Counted from the first letter of the stretch, positions 26,183 to 38,235 are shown. The stretch is DNA of 64,000 nucleotides from PRO6 sp035565775 (GCA_035565775.1 DATMRW010000012.1:248001-312000), one strand, 5' to 3'. The notes: a model not told the origin generated them from the sequence alone. A program made the numbers and translations.

Positions 26183-29100
26183 ATGGCGCGAACGGCAGAT
26201 GATCACGGACGCCGGTTGATGTTTGGCGATGCTGCGGCCGGTGCGCGGCGCACGGTTGCAGGGTCGTTGCGACTTGCTGCCGGCGTTGCGGCGATGCTGT
26301 TTGCCCTGGCGATGCCGGTGGCGGCCGAGCCGGTGAAAGGCGAGGCGACGTTCACCGCGGCCAATGGCTTTGCGCGACTGGTGCTTCACATGAGCGGCGA
26401 TGTCGAGACCGATGTCTCCGTCGCCGGCACCATCCTTGTCGTGAACTTCAACAAGCCGATCGATATTCCGATTGATGCGCTCGGCACCGCCGTACCGGAC
26501 TATGTCAGCGCCGCGCGCCGCGATCCCGACGGCTCGGCGATCCGCCTTGCGCTCAATCGCAAGGTCAAGGTCAACACCATGACCGCGGGCGAGCGCGTCT
26601 TCATCGATCTTCTGCCGGAAAGCTGGAGCGGCCTGCCGCCGGGCTTGCCGCAGGAGGTCGTCCGCGAGCTGGCCGAGCGCGCGCGCGCCGCCGAGCGGGC
26701 GTTGAAGCAGCAGCAGCTCATCAAGGAAGTGCAGAAGCGGCCGCCAGTGCGGGTCCGCATTTCGGTGCAGCCGACTTTTGCGCGCTTCACCTTCGAGTTG
26801 CCGGCGCGCATTGCCGTTTCGACCTCGCTGAACGAGGGCAACTATGCCGTTGTATTCGACAATGCGCTGACGTTCGATCTCGGTGAGGCGCGCAATGCCG
26901 CGCCCTCGCAGATCTCCGCGATCGAGCAGAAGCTGGACAGCGCATCGTCGATGGTCAGTTTCAAGCTGGTCGGCGAAGTCGATGTGCGCTCGTTCCGCGA
27001 AGAGAACAATTTTGTGGTCGACGTCAGCCTCGACCGGCTCAGCAAGGAAAGCAATCTCCCTGGGGGCGCCAAGAACGTCCAGATCGTGCGCACGGCTCAG
27101 GCCAAAAAGGCGGAGAAGGCTGACAAGGCCGAGAGGGCAGAAGTTGCGCCGGCCGCCGCACCCGCGTTGCCACCGGCCCAGCGCACCGTCGCCGGGCGAC
27201 CGGCCGTCGAGCCGCCGCCGACGGTCGCGGCCGGCTCCGCCGCCAGCAAGGCGGCGCAGCCGTCGCCGCCGGTCAATGGTTCGCCGACCTTACGATCTCA
27301 GGTCAGCGTCGACTCGCTCGGCGGCGAACTGCGCGTGAACTTCCCTTATTCCGCCTCGATCCCTGCCGCGGCCTTCCGGCAGGGCGACGTGTTGTGGCTG
27401 GTGTTCAACAGCCGCCAGGCGGTGGACACGGAGATCATCCAGCGCGAGGCTGGCTCCATGGTGGGGCAGGTGTCGCAATCGCCGCTCGCCAATGCGGAGG
27501 GCGTAGCGATCCGGCTGCGCCTCAGCCGGCCGCAGCTTGCGATGCTTGCCGCCGATCGCGATGGCTGGTTTCTGAAGCTCGCCGATTCCGGCATTGCGCC
27601 GGCGCAGCCACTGTCGGTTGCACGCCATCTCGTCGATCCCCGCCGCGCCAACGTGAAGGTGCTTTTGCCCTCGCCGGGGCCGCAGTTCAGCATTTCTGAT
27701 CCCGATACAGGCGATGCGCTCACGGTCGTCACCGCGATGCCGCCCGCACGCGGTCTCGTGAAGCGGCAGGATTTTGTCGAGTTCAGCTTGTTGGAGTCGA
27801 TCCATGGCGTCGTCGTCCGCGCGTTGGCGGATGATGTGGCGGTGGTGAACGAGGCCGACGGCGTTGCGATCAACCGGCCGGGCGGCCTGACGATCTCTTC
27901 GGCCGACGCCGGGCCGGACCGGGCGACGTCTGCCGTGCCGCTGATGTTCGATCCGCAGGAATGGCTGCGCGTTCGCTCCAAGCCTTTCCTCGCGCAGCTC
28001 GACCATCTGGTGGACGCGGCAGCGCGGGCGAGCGAGAACCAGCGGCTTGCGGCGCAGCTTGAGCTGGCGCGGTTCTATATTGCCTGGCAGATGTTTTTCG
28101 AAGCCAAGGGCGTGCTCGATCTCGCTCTTTCGGACGTCAAGCTCGGGCAGGAGAGCCCGGCTGCTCTGACGCTGCGGGCGGTGGCCAACATCCTTGCAAA
28201 GCGCCCTGAAGAGGGGCTGCGCGATCTCACCAATCCGGTGGTCGGCAACACTTCCGAGTTCGAACTGTGGAAGGCGCTGGCCTTCGCGGATCAGGACAGG
28301 TGGGTCGAGGCGCGCGAAAAGTTCAAGAACGCCGAATTCGCGCTCACCGCTCTGCCGGTCGAGTTGCAGCGCATCGCGCTGGCGAAGGCGATGCAGGCGG
28401 CGCTGGAAGTTCGCGACTATGCCGGCGCCTCCGCGCGCAGCAACGATCTCGACAGCATCGGCATTCCGCGCGAGCTGCTGCCGTCGGTGACCTTGATGCG
28501 CGGGCAGCTCGCGCAGGCCTGGAGCCGCGACGAAGACGCGCTGCGCGACTATCGCATGGTGACGGCGTCGCCCGACCGCGGCTCGGCCGCGAAGGCGCGG
28601 CTCCTCGAGATCGCGCTTCTCGAAAAGCGCGACGGCGTCAACATTAACGACTATCTGAACGAGCTGGAGACGATGTCGGTGACCTGGCGCGGCGATCCGA
28701 CCGAGGTGCACACGTTGTCGTTTCTCAGCAGGATCTATCAGCGCGAGGCGCGCTATCGCGAGGTGCTGGTGGCAGCGCGGAACGCGACCAAGCTTGCGCC
28801 TTATTCCGAGATTTCCCGCGAGATGCAGGACCGGGCGGCGGCGCTGTTCGCGGAACTCTTCCGCGGCCAGAAGGCGGACGAGCTGCCGCCCGTCGAGGCG
28901 CTTGCGCTGTTCTACGAGTTTCAGGACCTGACGCCGATCGGCCGGCGCGGCGACGAAATCATCCGCAAGCTGGCGGAGCGGCTTGTCGGCGTCGATCTGC
29001 TCGATCAGAGCGCGGCGCTGCTGCAGTACCAGGTCGATCACCGGCTCGAGGGGGCAGCGCGTGCGCAGGTCGCCGCTCGCCTTGCCATGGTCTATCTGAT

Positions 29101-29758
29101 GGCGCGCAAGCCGGAGCGGTCCGTCAGCGTGCTGCGCACGACGCGGATTGCCGACCTTGCCGGCGAGCTGCGCCAGCAGCGCCTCCTGCTGGAAGCGCGG
29201 GCGCAGAGCGACCTCGGCCGTCATGATCTTGCGATCGATCTCGTCTCGAACATCCCCGGTCCGGAAGCGATCCGCCTGCGCTCGGACATCTACTGGGCGG
29301 CGCGGCGCTGGCGCGAGTCTGCCGAGCAGATCGAGCTGCTCTACGGCGAGCGCTGGAAGGATTTCAAGCCGCTGACCGATAATGAGAAGAGCGACATTTT
29401 GCGCGCGGCCATCGGTTATGCGCTGTCCGAGGATGCGATCGGTATCGGCCGCTTCCGCGAAAAATACGCGCCGAAGATGACGGAGGTAGAGGATCGGATC
29501 GCCTTCGATATCGCGGCCAAGCCGTCGAGCGGCTCGGCAGCGGCGTTCTCGCAGATCGCCAAGATGGCCGCTTCGATCGATACTCTGGACGGTTTCCTGC
29601 GCGATATCCGGGCGCGCTTCCCGGACGGCACCGCAGCCCGCGCGCCATTGCCGCCGGATCCGGCGCCCACCGGCGCGCTGCCCTCGATCCCGAACCTGCG
29701 GCCCGTGGCGGTGCAGGGCAACGCAGGGGAGGCCGCCGGCTCACCGAGCGGTCTGTGA
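26183..29758 (+). CDS. Very large TPR-type exported protein of the flagellar operon, function unknown
   Basis: The 1191-residue protein has a signal peptide (around residues 30-48 of the ORF, AAGVAAMLFALAMPVAAEP) and a beta-rich N-terminal half with repeated-looking blocks. A Pro/Ala/Lys linker lies at about residues 300-365. The C-terminal half, from about 600, is all-helical with TPR-like repeats (ELARFYIAWQMFFEAKGVLD, TLRAVANILAKRPEEGLRDL). It has no enzyme motif that I can name. Similar long proteins follow motE in Bradyrhizobium-type clusters. ATG at 26183 has GGGAG upstream; a GTG at 26165 would add six residues. It converges with fliP, 9 bases away. Confidence 0.8.
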   Translation: MARTADDHGRRLMFGDAAAGARRTVAGSLRLAAGVAAMLFALAMPVAAEPVKGEATFTAANGFARLVLHMSGDVETDVSVAGTILVVNFNKPIDIPIDALGTAVPDYVSAARRDPDGSAIRLALNRKVKVNTMTAGERVFIDLLPESWSGLPPGLPQEVVRELAERARAAERALKQQQLIKEVQKRPPVRVRISVQPTFARFTFELPARIAVSTSLNEGNYAVVFDNALTFDLGEARNAAPSQISAIEQKLDSASSMVSFKLVGEVDVRSFREENNFVVDVSLDRLSKESNLPGGAKNVQIVRTAQAKKAEKADKAERAEVAPAAAPALPPAQRTVAGRPAVEPPPTVAAGSAASKAAQPSPPVNGSPTLRSQVSVDSLGGELRVNFPYSASIPAAAFRQGDVLWLVFNSRQAVDTEIIQREAGSMVGQVSQSPLANAEGVAIRLRLSRPQLAMLAADRDGWFLKLADSGIAPAQPLSVARHLVDPRRANVKVLLPSPGPQFSISDPDTGDALTVVTAMPPARGLVKRQDFVEFSLLESIHGVVVRALADDVAVVNEADGVAINRPGGLTISSADAGPDRATSAVPLMFDPQEWLRVRSKPFLAQLDHLVDAAARASENQRLAAQLELARFYIAWQMFFEAKGVLDLALSDVKLGQESPAALTLRAVANILAKRPEEGLRDLTNPVVGNTSEFELWKALAFADQDRWVEAREKFKNAEFALTALPVELQRIALAKAMQAALEVRDYAGASARSNDLDSIGIPRELLPSVTLMRGQLAQAWSRDEDALRDYRMVTASPDRGSAAKARLLEIALLEKRDGVNINDYLNELETMSVTWRGDPTEVHTLSFLSRIYQREARYREVLVAARNATKLAPYSEISREMQDRAAALFAELFRGQKADELPPVEALALFYEFQDLTPIGRRGDEIIRKLAERLVGVDLLDQSAALLQYQVDHRLEGAARAQVAARLAMVYLMARKPERSVSVLRTTRIADLAGELRQQRLLLEARAQSDLGRHDLAIDLVSNIPGPEAIRLRSDIYWAARRWRESAEQIELLYGERWKDFKPLTDNEKSDILRAAIGYALSEDAIGIGRFREKYAPKMTEVEDRIAFDIAAKPSSGSAAAFSQIAKMAASIDTLDGFLRDIRARFPDGTAARAPLPPDPAPTGALPSIPNLRPVAVQGNAGEAAGSPSGL

Positions 29759-29767
29759 GGAGGGGCG

Positions 29768-30517
29768 TCAGCCGCCGTAGCTCTGGACCAGACTGCCGGC
29801 AACCAGCGACCAGCCGTCGACGAGCACAAAGAAGATGAGCTTGAACGGCAGCGACACGACCACCGGCGGCAGCATCATCATGCCCATGGACATCAGCACC
29901 GAGGCGACGACCAAGTCGATGATGAGAAACGGCAGGAACAACAGGAAGCCGATCTCGAAAGCGCGCTTGAGCTCCGAAATCATGAAGGCCGGAATGAGGA
30001 TGCGCAGCGACATCTCTTCCGGCGTTGCGGGCGGCGCTTCGCGGGCCAGATCCATGAACAGCTTGAGATCCTGCTCGCGGACGTTTTTCTGCATGAAGCC
30101 GCGCATCGGGCCGCTGGCGCGGTGGAACGCATCCTCGAGCGAGATTTCGTTGGCGACGAGCGGCTTGATGCCGTCCTCATAGGATCGTTGCACCACCGGC
30201 CCCATCACGAAGGCGGTGAGAAACATCGCGAGCGCGATGATCACCGAGTTCGGCGGCGCGGTTGCCGTGCCGAGCGCGGTGCGCAGCAGCGACAGAACGA
30301 CGACGATCCGGGTGAACGACGTCATCATGATCAGGATCGACGGCGCAATCGAAAGCACGGTCAGCAGCGCGATCAACTGAACCGCGCGCTCGGTGACGCC
30401 GGCGCCTTCGCCGAAATTGATGCTGATGTCTTGCGCGAGGGCTGGGGTGGCGAAGAGGCTCGCCGCAATCAGAACCGGAAGGAACGCAGCCCTGCGCGAA
30501 TGCCGCGGCGCTCTCAC
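29768..30517 (-). CDS. fliP: Flagellar type III export protein FliP
   Basis: The 249-residue inner-membrane export-gate protein has a cleavable signal (to about residue 28) and the FliP family blocks (SIAPSILIMMTSFTRIVVVL, RTALGTATAPPNSVIIALAM, FLTAFVMGP, MLPPVVVSLPFKLIFFVLVD). Four hydrophobic segments are present, as expected. The start is a GTG that overlaps the fliO stop (GTGA), implying translational coupling. Confidence 0.96.
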   Translation of the reverse strand: MRAPRHSRRAAFLPVLIAASLFATPALAQDISINFGEGAGVTERAVQLIALLTVLSIAPSILIMMTSFTRIVVVLSLLRTALGTATAPPNSVIIALAMFLTAFVMGPVVQRSYEDGIKPLVANEISLEDAFHRASGPMRGFMQKNVREQDLKLFMDLAREAPPATPEEMSLRILIPAFMISELKRAFEIGFLLFLPFLIIDLVVASVLMSMGMMMLPPVVVSLPFKLIFFVLVDGWSLVAGSLVQSYGG

Positions 30518-31494
30518 GAAGATGACTTCGGACGGCCAAGCAGGCTTGCCATCTCGTCTTCGAGGTTTTCAAAAGCCCCCTTGGGCGAGCGCGCAGACGG
30601 GCCGCCGATTACCCCGCTATCGCGCGCTGAGGAGCGACCGGCCGCCGGTCCCGGCGCCGGTCCGCGCAGCGGCTGCGGCGGGATGGTGGAGGCTTCGAGC
30701 GGCCCAGGTGACGGGACACGCGAGGGTGCCGGTGCCGGCGGGCGGCGAAGCGCGGCTTCCAGACGCTGCGCCATCTCCGCGAGGTTTTCCTCCGGCGTCG
30801 GGCTGGGCGGCGGCGGGGGCGCGCTGATCGCAGGTTCGGCCCGTTCGGTGGGCTTTTGAATCGGCTCAGGTCGGAGCAGCGGCCGGCTCATCTGGGCTTC
30901 GCGCGGCAGCGGCGGGCGCGTCGGTGCCTCAGCGCGGGCCGCCGGGCGGGGTTCGATCCGCGGCTCGGTTGGGCGCGGTTCGGGCCGGGTCATGGGCTCA
31001 GGGGCAAAATTCGCGAGCGGATCGACCGGGCGACGCTCGGGAGCCGCTGCGGCCGAGCGGCGCGGTTCCTCGGGGAAATGTGGGCGCGGCGCGCGCGGCA
31101 GTTCCGGCGCTGCCGGCTCGGCTGCCTCCGGCTCGAACTCCGCCTCCGCGACCTCCAGATCCGGCAGCGGCGTGCTGCGGGGCGGCAGCTCGCCGCCGAG
31201 GTTGCGGGATGCCGCCGGATCGCGCTGAGCGCGCAGGATATTGGATTCGACGACGATATCGGAGGGGCCGCCGATCATCAGCAGATGCTCGACATTGTCG
31301 CGGCGCACCAGCACGAGGCGGCGGCGGCCATCGACGGCGGCGGCGTCGATCACTGCGAGCCGTGGCATCCGGCCACGCGCGGTGCTTGTTCCGAGGCGGT
31401 TGCCGGCGAAACGGCGGATCAGCCACGTCACGATTCCGATCAGCGCGAGCACGATCACGAATGCGACGATAAATTGCACTGGTGTTTGCATCAT
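30514..31494 (-). CDS. fliO: Flagellar export-gate assembly protein FliO
   Basis: The 326-residue protein has one N-terminal membrane helix (VQFIVAFVIVLALIGIVTWL) followed by the FliO cytoplasmic domain (RMPRLAVIDAAAVDGRRRLV, RRDNVEHLLMIGGPSDIVVE). A Pro/Arg/Glu-rich disordered tail of about 220 residues makes it much longer than E. coli FliO (about 120). FliO supports assembly of the FliP ring. Two ATGs (31494, 31491) follow GGGGGTGAG. Coupled to fliP downstream. Confidence 0.88.
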   Translation of the reverse strand: MMQTPVQFIVAFVIVLALIGIVTWLIRRFAGNRLGTSTARGRMPRLAVIDAAAVDGRRRLVLVRRDNVEHLLMIGGPSDIVVESNILRAQRDPAASRNLGGELPPRSTPLPDLEVAEAEFEPEAAEPAAPELPRAPRPHFPEEPRRSAAAAPERRPVDPLANFAPEPMTRPEPRPTEPRIEPRPAARAEAPTRPPLPREAQMSRPLLRPEPIQKPTERAEPAISAPPPPPSPTPEENLAEMAQRLEAALRRPPAPAPSRVPSPGPLEASTIPPQPLRGPAPGPAAGRSSARDSGVIGGPSARSPKGAFENLEDEMASLLGRPKSSS

Positions 31495-31844
31495 CTCACC
31501 CCCGGCCATGCGCCGCGGTTGGATTTCCGATTCGCGCCGCGTCCCGTCGTCATTACAACAAACGCCCGCGGATACGGAAATTTATGCCGTGTGAACCGGA
31601 GCCCGGCGCAGAGGCCCGAACCCGAAAGTTTAACGAACTATATACGATCCCGCCTGTGAATGCCGCGCAATATGCCGAATTTCGGACATTCGGCCCCGGG
31701 CACCCCCAATTTTTTACGTTTGATTAATGAGAGGGGAGGGATCTTAACCACCCGTTAACCATACAGCCGGCAAATTCTGCCCACCTGCTGATGGTATTCG
31801 GGGTGGATTGGGGCGGCCCCGCAGCGGGTACAGGGGGGCAGACA
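31495..31844. other. Divergent regulatory region fliO / flgB
   Basis: The 350 bases separate two flagellar operons. They contain the CtrA box at 31744-31762 and AT-rich sequence at about 31620-31740 (CCCAATTTTTTACGTTTGAT). No gene is supported, and the ATG at 31791 in the flgB frame is not the preferred flgB start. Confidence 0.6.
31744..31762 (+). promoter_or_regulatory. Full CtrA box upstream of flgB
   Basis: TTAACCACCCGTTAACCAT contains an exact TTAA-N7-TTAA, the bipartite CtrA site, whose second half extends to TTAACCAT. It is 83 bases before the flgB ATG, a place suited to a class II promoter. Confidence 0.75.
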
Positions 31845-32246
31845 ATGCCAATTTCAGATCTTCCGGTGCTGACTGCGTTGAAGACACGGATGCAGTGGCA
31901 GCAGGAGCGCCAACGGGTCCTTGCGGAGAACGTGGCGAATTCGGACACGCCGGGCTTTCGCCCGCGCGATCTCGTCGAGCCCAAAATCGGCCGGCGCGGC
32001 GTCCAGGGCGATTTCGGCGAGCTGCCGGTCATGCGCACCAGCGCCAACCATCTCAGCGCCTCGGGTGGCGATGGCCGTTTCGCGGTCGATCGCAAGGGCG
32101 GGTACGAAACCCGGCCGGCCGGAAACGCGGTGAATATCGAAGACCAGATGCTGAAAACTTCTGCCAACCAGATGGATTTTGCCACGGCCAGCACCCTCTA
32201 CGGTCGCAGCCTCGGCTTGATCAAGACCGCGATCGGCAAGCGCTGA
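31845..32246 (+). CDS. flgB: Flagellar rod protein FlgB
   Basis: The 133-residue proximal rod protein carries QERQRVLAENVANSDTPGFR and the C-terminal helix EDQMLKTSANQMDFATASTL. The ATG at 31845 follows GGGGGGCAGACA and gives the normal N-terminus MPISDLPVLTALKTRMQWQQ. A more distal ATG at 31791 would add 18 unlike residues. First gene of flgB-flgC-fliE-fliQ-fliR-flhB. Confidence 0.94.
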   Translation: MPISDLPVLTALKTRMQWQQERQRVLAENVANSDTPGFRPRDLVEPKIGRRGVQGDFGELPVMRTSANHLSASGGDGRFAVDRKGGYETRPAGNAVNIEDQMLKTSANQMDFATASTLYGRSLGLIKTAIGKR

Positions 32247-32270
32247 CGCTGCACTACACGGAGGAAATCA

Positions 32271-32693
32271 ATGTCCGACAAAATGGACTTTACGAGATCA
32301 ATGGGCATTGCGACTTCCGGTCTGCGCGCCCAGGCCGGCCGGATGCGGGTGATCTCCGAAAACATCGCGAACGCCGATTCGACGGCGCAGACGCCGGGCG
32401 GCGATCCGTACCGCCGCAAGGTGCCGACATTTTCGTCGACGCTCGACCGCGCGCTGGATGCGCGGGTGGTTTCGCTCGGTCGCGTGCGGACGGATGCGTC
32501 CGCCTTCGTGGTCAAGCACGAGCCGGGCAATCCGGCGGCGGATGCCAGCGGCAACGTCAAGTATCCGAACGTCAATCCGCTGATCGAGATGACGGACCTG
32601 CGCGACGCGCAGCGGTCTTACGAAGCCAACCTGAACATCATCACTGCGACGCGCCGGATGATCCAGCGCACTCTCGACATTCTTCGGGCCTGA
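32271..32693 (+). CDS. flgC: Flagellar rod protein FlgC
   Basis: The 140-residue proximal rod protein has the conserved ends MGIATSGLRAQAGRMRVISE, NIANADSTAQTPGGDPYRRK and DAQRSYEANLNIITATRRMI. GGAGG precedes the ATG, 24 bases after flgB. Confidence 0.96.
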   Translation: MSDKMDFTRSMGIATSGLRAQAGRMRVISENIANADSTAQTPGGDPYRRKVPTFSSTLDRALDARVVSLGRVRTDASAFVVKHEPGNPAADASGNVKYPNVNPLIEMTDLRDAQRSYEANLNIITATRRMIQRTLDILRA

Positions 32694-32710
32694 ATAGGAG
32701 CAATTGAACC

Positions 32711-33091
32711 ATGGCAACACCTTCAGTCGCGGCTGCCGCTTATTCGAGCCTGTCCCGCATTCTGGATTCTGGTGGTCCGGCCTCGAAGGCCAGCGACGCC
32801 GGCGGCGTCTCGTTCGGCGCGCTGGTGAACGGCGCGATCGGCGGCGGGGCTGCGAAGGCGAACGAGGCCGGCGGCGCGCAGTTCGGCGCGCTCGTCAAAG
32901 AGGCCATCGGCAGCGTCGTCGAGGCCGGCCGCAAGGCTGATTCGGAGACAATGGCGATGGCCCAGGGCAAGGCCAACATCATGGACGTCGTCACCGCCGT
33001 TTCCGAGACTGACGTTGCGGTCTCGACTCTGGTATCGGTGCGGGATCGCGTCATCCAGTCCTACGAGGACATCATGCGGATGCCGATCTGA
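32711..33091 (+). CDS. fliE: Flagellar MS ring-rod junction protein FliE, with internal duplication
   Basis: The 126-residue protein links the MS ring to the rod. The C-terminal part is typical FliE (QGKANIMDVVTAVSETDVAV, STLVSVRDRVIQSYEDIMRM). The N-terminal part contains two similar 20-residue segments 23 residues apart: 26-45 (KASDAGGVSFGALVNGAIGG) and 49-68 (KANEAGGAQFGALVKEAIGS). They explain why the protein exceeds the usual length of about 100. It lies 17 bases after flgC. Confidence 0.92.
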   Translation: MATPSVAAAAYSSLSRILDSGGPASKASDAGGVSFGALVNGAIGGGAAKANEAGGAQFGALVKEAIGSVVEAGRKADSETMAMAQGKANIMDVVTAVSETDVAVSTLVSVRDRVIQSYEDIMRMPI

Positions 33092-33136
33092 TTTGCATTC
33101 AACCTGCGGGGCTGTTCCGGCCCCGCTTTAGGGCCC

Positions 33137-33406
33137 ATGACCATGACCGGCGCTGAAGTTCTCGACGTTGCGCGTGATGCCATCTGGACGATCGTCATCG
33201 TTGCATCGCCGCTGATGATCGTGGGTCTTGTCGTCGGTGTGGGCATCTCCCTGATTCAGGCGCTGACCCAGATTCAGGAAATGACCCTCGCATTCGTGCC
33301 GAAGATTCTGGCGATCTTCGTCACGCTGATGCTGGCGCTGCCGTTCATGGCGGACGCCCTGCACAGCCATATGTTGCGGATTACGTCGCGAATCATCGGC
33401 GGCTGA
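33137..33406 (+). CDS. fliQ: Flagellar type III export protein FliQ
   Basis: The 89-residue protein has two hydrophobic segments (TIVIVASPLMIVGLVVGVGI and VPKILAIFVTLMLALPFMAD) joined by the FliQ motif SLIQALTQIQEMTLAF. It is part of the FliPQR export gate. An ATG six bases later is an alternative start. Confidence 0.96.
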   Translation: MTMTGAEVLDVARDAIWTIVIVASPLMIVGLVVGVGISLIQALTQIQEMTLAFVPKILAIFVTLMLALPFMADALHSHMLRITSRIIGG

Positions 33407-33476
33407 CGCATGATCGGCGTCACGACATCGCGCCGGTCCGATATAACGGCGCGTCACCTTCGCAAACGCCCCAGTC

Positions 33477-34247
33477 ATGCGCCTCGATGTTTCCCTGCTG
33501 CCGGTTCTGGCCACCGCCTTCGTGCTGATGTTCGCTCGCATCGGCACAATGGTGATGCTGCTGCCTGGGCTTGGCGAGGTGAACATCCCGGTTCGGATCA
33601 AGCTCGGCATCGCGCTGTCGCTGACGCTCATCATCATGCCGATCCATCAGACCGCCTATCGGGTCGACCTGCATTCGTCGCTGGTGCCGCTGATGGTGAT
33701 GATGGTGCAGGAGATCGTCATCGGCGTCGTTCTGGGCGCTACGGCGCGCATCACGCTCGCGGCCCTGCAGGTCGCCGGCTCGGTGATCGCCCAGCAGCTC
33801 GGGCTTGGCTTCGTGACCTCGATCGATCCGACGCAGGGCCAGCAGGGCGCGCTGCTCGGCAATTTTCTCACCATTCTCGGCCTGACGCTGCTGTTCGCCA
33901 CCGACACCCATCACCTTGTGATTGCGGCGCTCAGCGAAAGCTACCGCTTGTTCTCGCCCGGCGAGATCATGGCGAGCGGCGACATCGCCTCGCTGGCCGT
34001 GCGTACGTTCGCAACCGCGTTCAAGATCGGCATTCAACTATCTGCGCCGTTTCTGGTTTTCGGTCTTGTCTTCAACCTCGGTCTCGGCGTGCTGGCGCGC
34101 CTGATGCCGCAGATGCAGGTCTATTTCGTCGGCGTCCCGCTTTCGATTTTGACCGGTTTTCTCATTCTCGCTGCCGTTCTCTCCGCCATGATGGGATCGT
34201 TCGTCGAGGCGATGATCGGCGTGCTGCATCAGCTCATGCCACGCTAG
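33477..34247 (+). CDS. fliR: Flagellar type III export protein FliR
   Basis: The 256-residue inner-membrane gate protein has six or so hydrophobic segments. FliR blocks are visible (FARIGTMVMLLPGLGEVNIP, QEIVIGVVLGATARITLAAL, QVYFVGVPLSILTGFLILAA). It follows fliQ by 70 bases and precedes flhB by 9. Start ATG 33477 gives MRLDVSLLPVLATAFVLMFA. Confidence 0.95.
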   Translation: MRLDVSLLPVLATAFVLMFARIGTMVMLLPGLGEVNIPVRIKLGIALSLTLIIMPIHQTAYRVDLHSSLVPLMVMMVQEIVIGVVLGATARITLAALQVAGSVIAQQLGLGFVTSIDPTQGQQGALLGNFLTILGLTLLFATDTHHLVIAALSESYRLFSPGEIMASGDIASLAVRTFATAFKIGIQLSAPFLVFGLVFNLGLGVLARLMPQMQVYFVGVPLSILTGFLILAAVLSAMMGSFVEAMIGVLHQLMPR

Positions 34248-34256
34248 GATCGACCG

Positions 34257-35330
34257 ATGGCTGATGACGACGCGTCGGACAAAACCGAAGACCCTACCCA
34301 AAAACGGCTTCAGGACGCCCATGAGAAAGGCGACGTCGCCAAGAGCCAGGAGATCAACACCTGGTTTCTGATTGCCGGCGGAACCCTGGTGCTGTCGTCG
34401 TTTTCGATGTCGATCGGCACTGATCTTCAGGCCCCGCTGCGCAATCTCATTGCCAACTCCTGGATGATCCCGGTCGATGGCCGCAGCCTGATCCAGCTCT
34501 CGAGCAAGCTCGGCTATGCGCTTCTGGCCGCGCTCGGCGTGCCGCTGTTGCTGCTGATGCTGTCCGCCACCATCGGCAACCTGATCCAGCACCGGCCGGT
34601 CTGGTCGGCCGAAAACATGAAGCCGAAATTCAGCAAGCTGTCGCCGCTGGCCGGCGCCAAGCGCATCTTCGGCAAGCAGGCGGGCGTCAACTTTCTCAAG
34701 GGCATTTTCAAGATCATCCTGCTCGGCGCGGTGATGGTCGCGATCCTCTATCCGCAGCGCGACCGCCTCGAATCGCTGGTCCGGATCGACCCGGCGATGA
34801 TCCTGCCGACCAGCATCGGCCTCGCCATGAAAGTGCTCAGCGCGGCCGTCGCGCTGCTCGCCGCGATTGCGATCGCCGACTATATCTTCCAGTACCGGCA
34901 GTGGTTCCAGAAGCAGAAAATGTCGCTTCGGGAAATGAAGGAAGAATTCAAGCAGTCGGAAGGCGATCCGCACATCAAGGGGCGAATCCGGCAGTTGCGG
35001 ATGGCGCGGATGCGCAAGCGCATGATGGCCGCGGTTCCGCAGGCCTCCGTCGTCATCACCAACCCGACCCACTATGCGGTGGCGCTGAAATACGAAAGCG
35101 GAATGCCGGCGCCGATCTGCGTCGCCAAGGGCGTCGACGTGATTGCCCTCAAAATCCGCGAAGTGGCCCAGAAAAATGATGTTCCCATCGTCGAAAACGT
35201 CCCCCTGGCGCGGGCGCTCCATGCCACGGTCGAGATCGACGACGAAATTCCGGTCGAGCATTATCATGCCGTCGCCGAAGTCATCGGCTATGTGATGAAG
35301 CTCAAACGGTCGGTTTCCGGCCGCCGGTGA
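34257..35330 (+). CDS. flhB: Flagellar export substrate-specificity protein FlhB
   Basis: The 357-residue protein has the FlhB opening DKTEDPTQKRLQDAHEKGDV, four membrane segments in residues 30-215, and the cytoplasmic domain with the autocleavage motif NPTH (N269-P270) in SVVITNPTHYAVALKYESGM. Cleavage switches export from rod/hook to filament proteins. It ends in an Arg/Lys-rich tail. It is the last flagellar gene before cckA, 240 bases away. Confidence 0.96.
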   Translation: MADDDASDKTEDPTQKRLQDAHEKGDVAKSQEINTWFLIAGGTLVLSSFSMSIGTDLQAPLRNLIANSWMIPVDGRSLIQLSSKLGYALLAALGVPLLLLMLSATIGNLIQHRPVWSAENMKPKFSKLSPLAGAKRIFGKQAGVNFLKGIFKIILLGAVMVAILYPQRDRLESLVRIDPAMILPTSIGLAMKVLSAAVALLAAIAIADYIFQYRQWFQKQKMSLREMKEEFKQSEGDPHIKGRIRQLRMARMRKRMMAAVPQASVVITNPTHYAVALKYESGMPAPICVAKGVDVIALKIREVAQKNDVPIVENVPLARALHATVEIDDEIPVEHYHAVAEVIGYVMKLKRSVSGRR

Positions 35331-35570
35331 CGCGATGGGTGAGGGCTTTCACAGCTTGCACTTGCGCGTTGCGGGCCGAATAAGGCACTCAGGCGGACGG
35401 GCGCGGGTTCATCGGGGCAGAACGCCCAATGCTGCGGCCGCGGGTTTTGCCGGCCAAAGAGTGCTAGAAGATGCTGTGTCTGTGGACGGTCCCCGGAGAT
35501 TTTCCGGGGGCGGGACGGCCGGGATGAAGACGACAATTCAACCGCAATTCGAGCTGGATGCGACGCAACC

Positions 35571-38195
<2,625 letters not shown>

Positions 38196-38205
38196 CCGCA
38201 ACTGC

Positions 38206-38235
38206 GCCTTTTCCCGGTTTTGGCTGGGAAAAGGC
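38206..38235 (+). terminator. Hairpin after cckA
   Basis: A 10-bp stem (GCCTTTTCCC / GGGAAAAGGC) with a 10-base loop lies 11 bases after the cckA stop. No T-run follows, so it may stabilise the 3' end and not act as a strict terminator. Confidence 0.5.

Noticed and set aside
27290..29224. A 644-codon minus-strand open frame inside the large TPR gene
   Set aside because: Antisense shadow; the plus-strand protein has signal peptide and repeat structure, the minus product is Arg/His-rich.
34038..35267. A 409-codon minus-strand open frame across fliR and flhB
   Set aside because: Antisense to firmly identified export genes; product rich in Arg, His and Asp.
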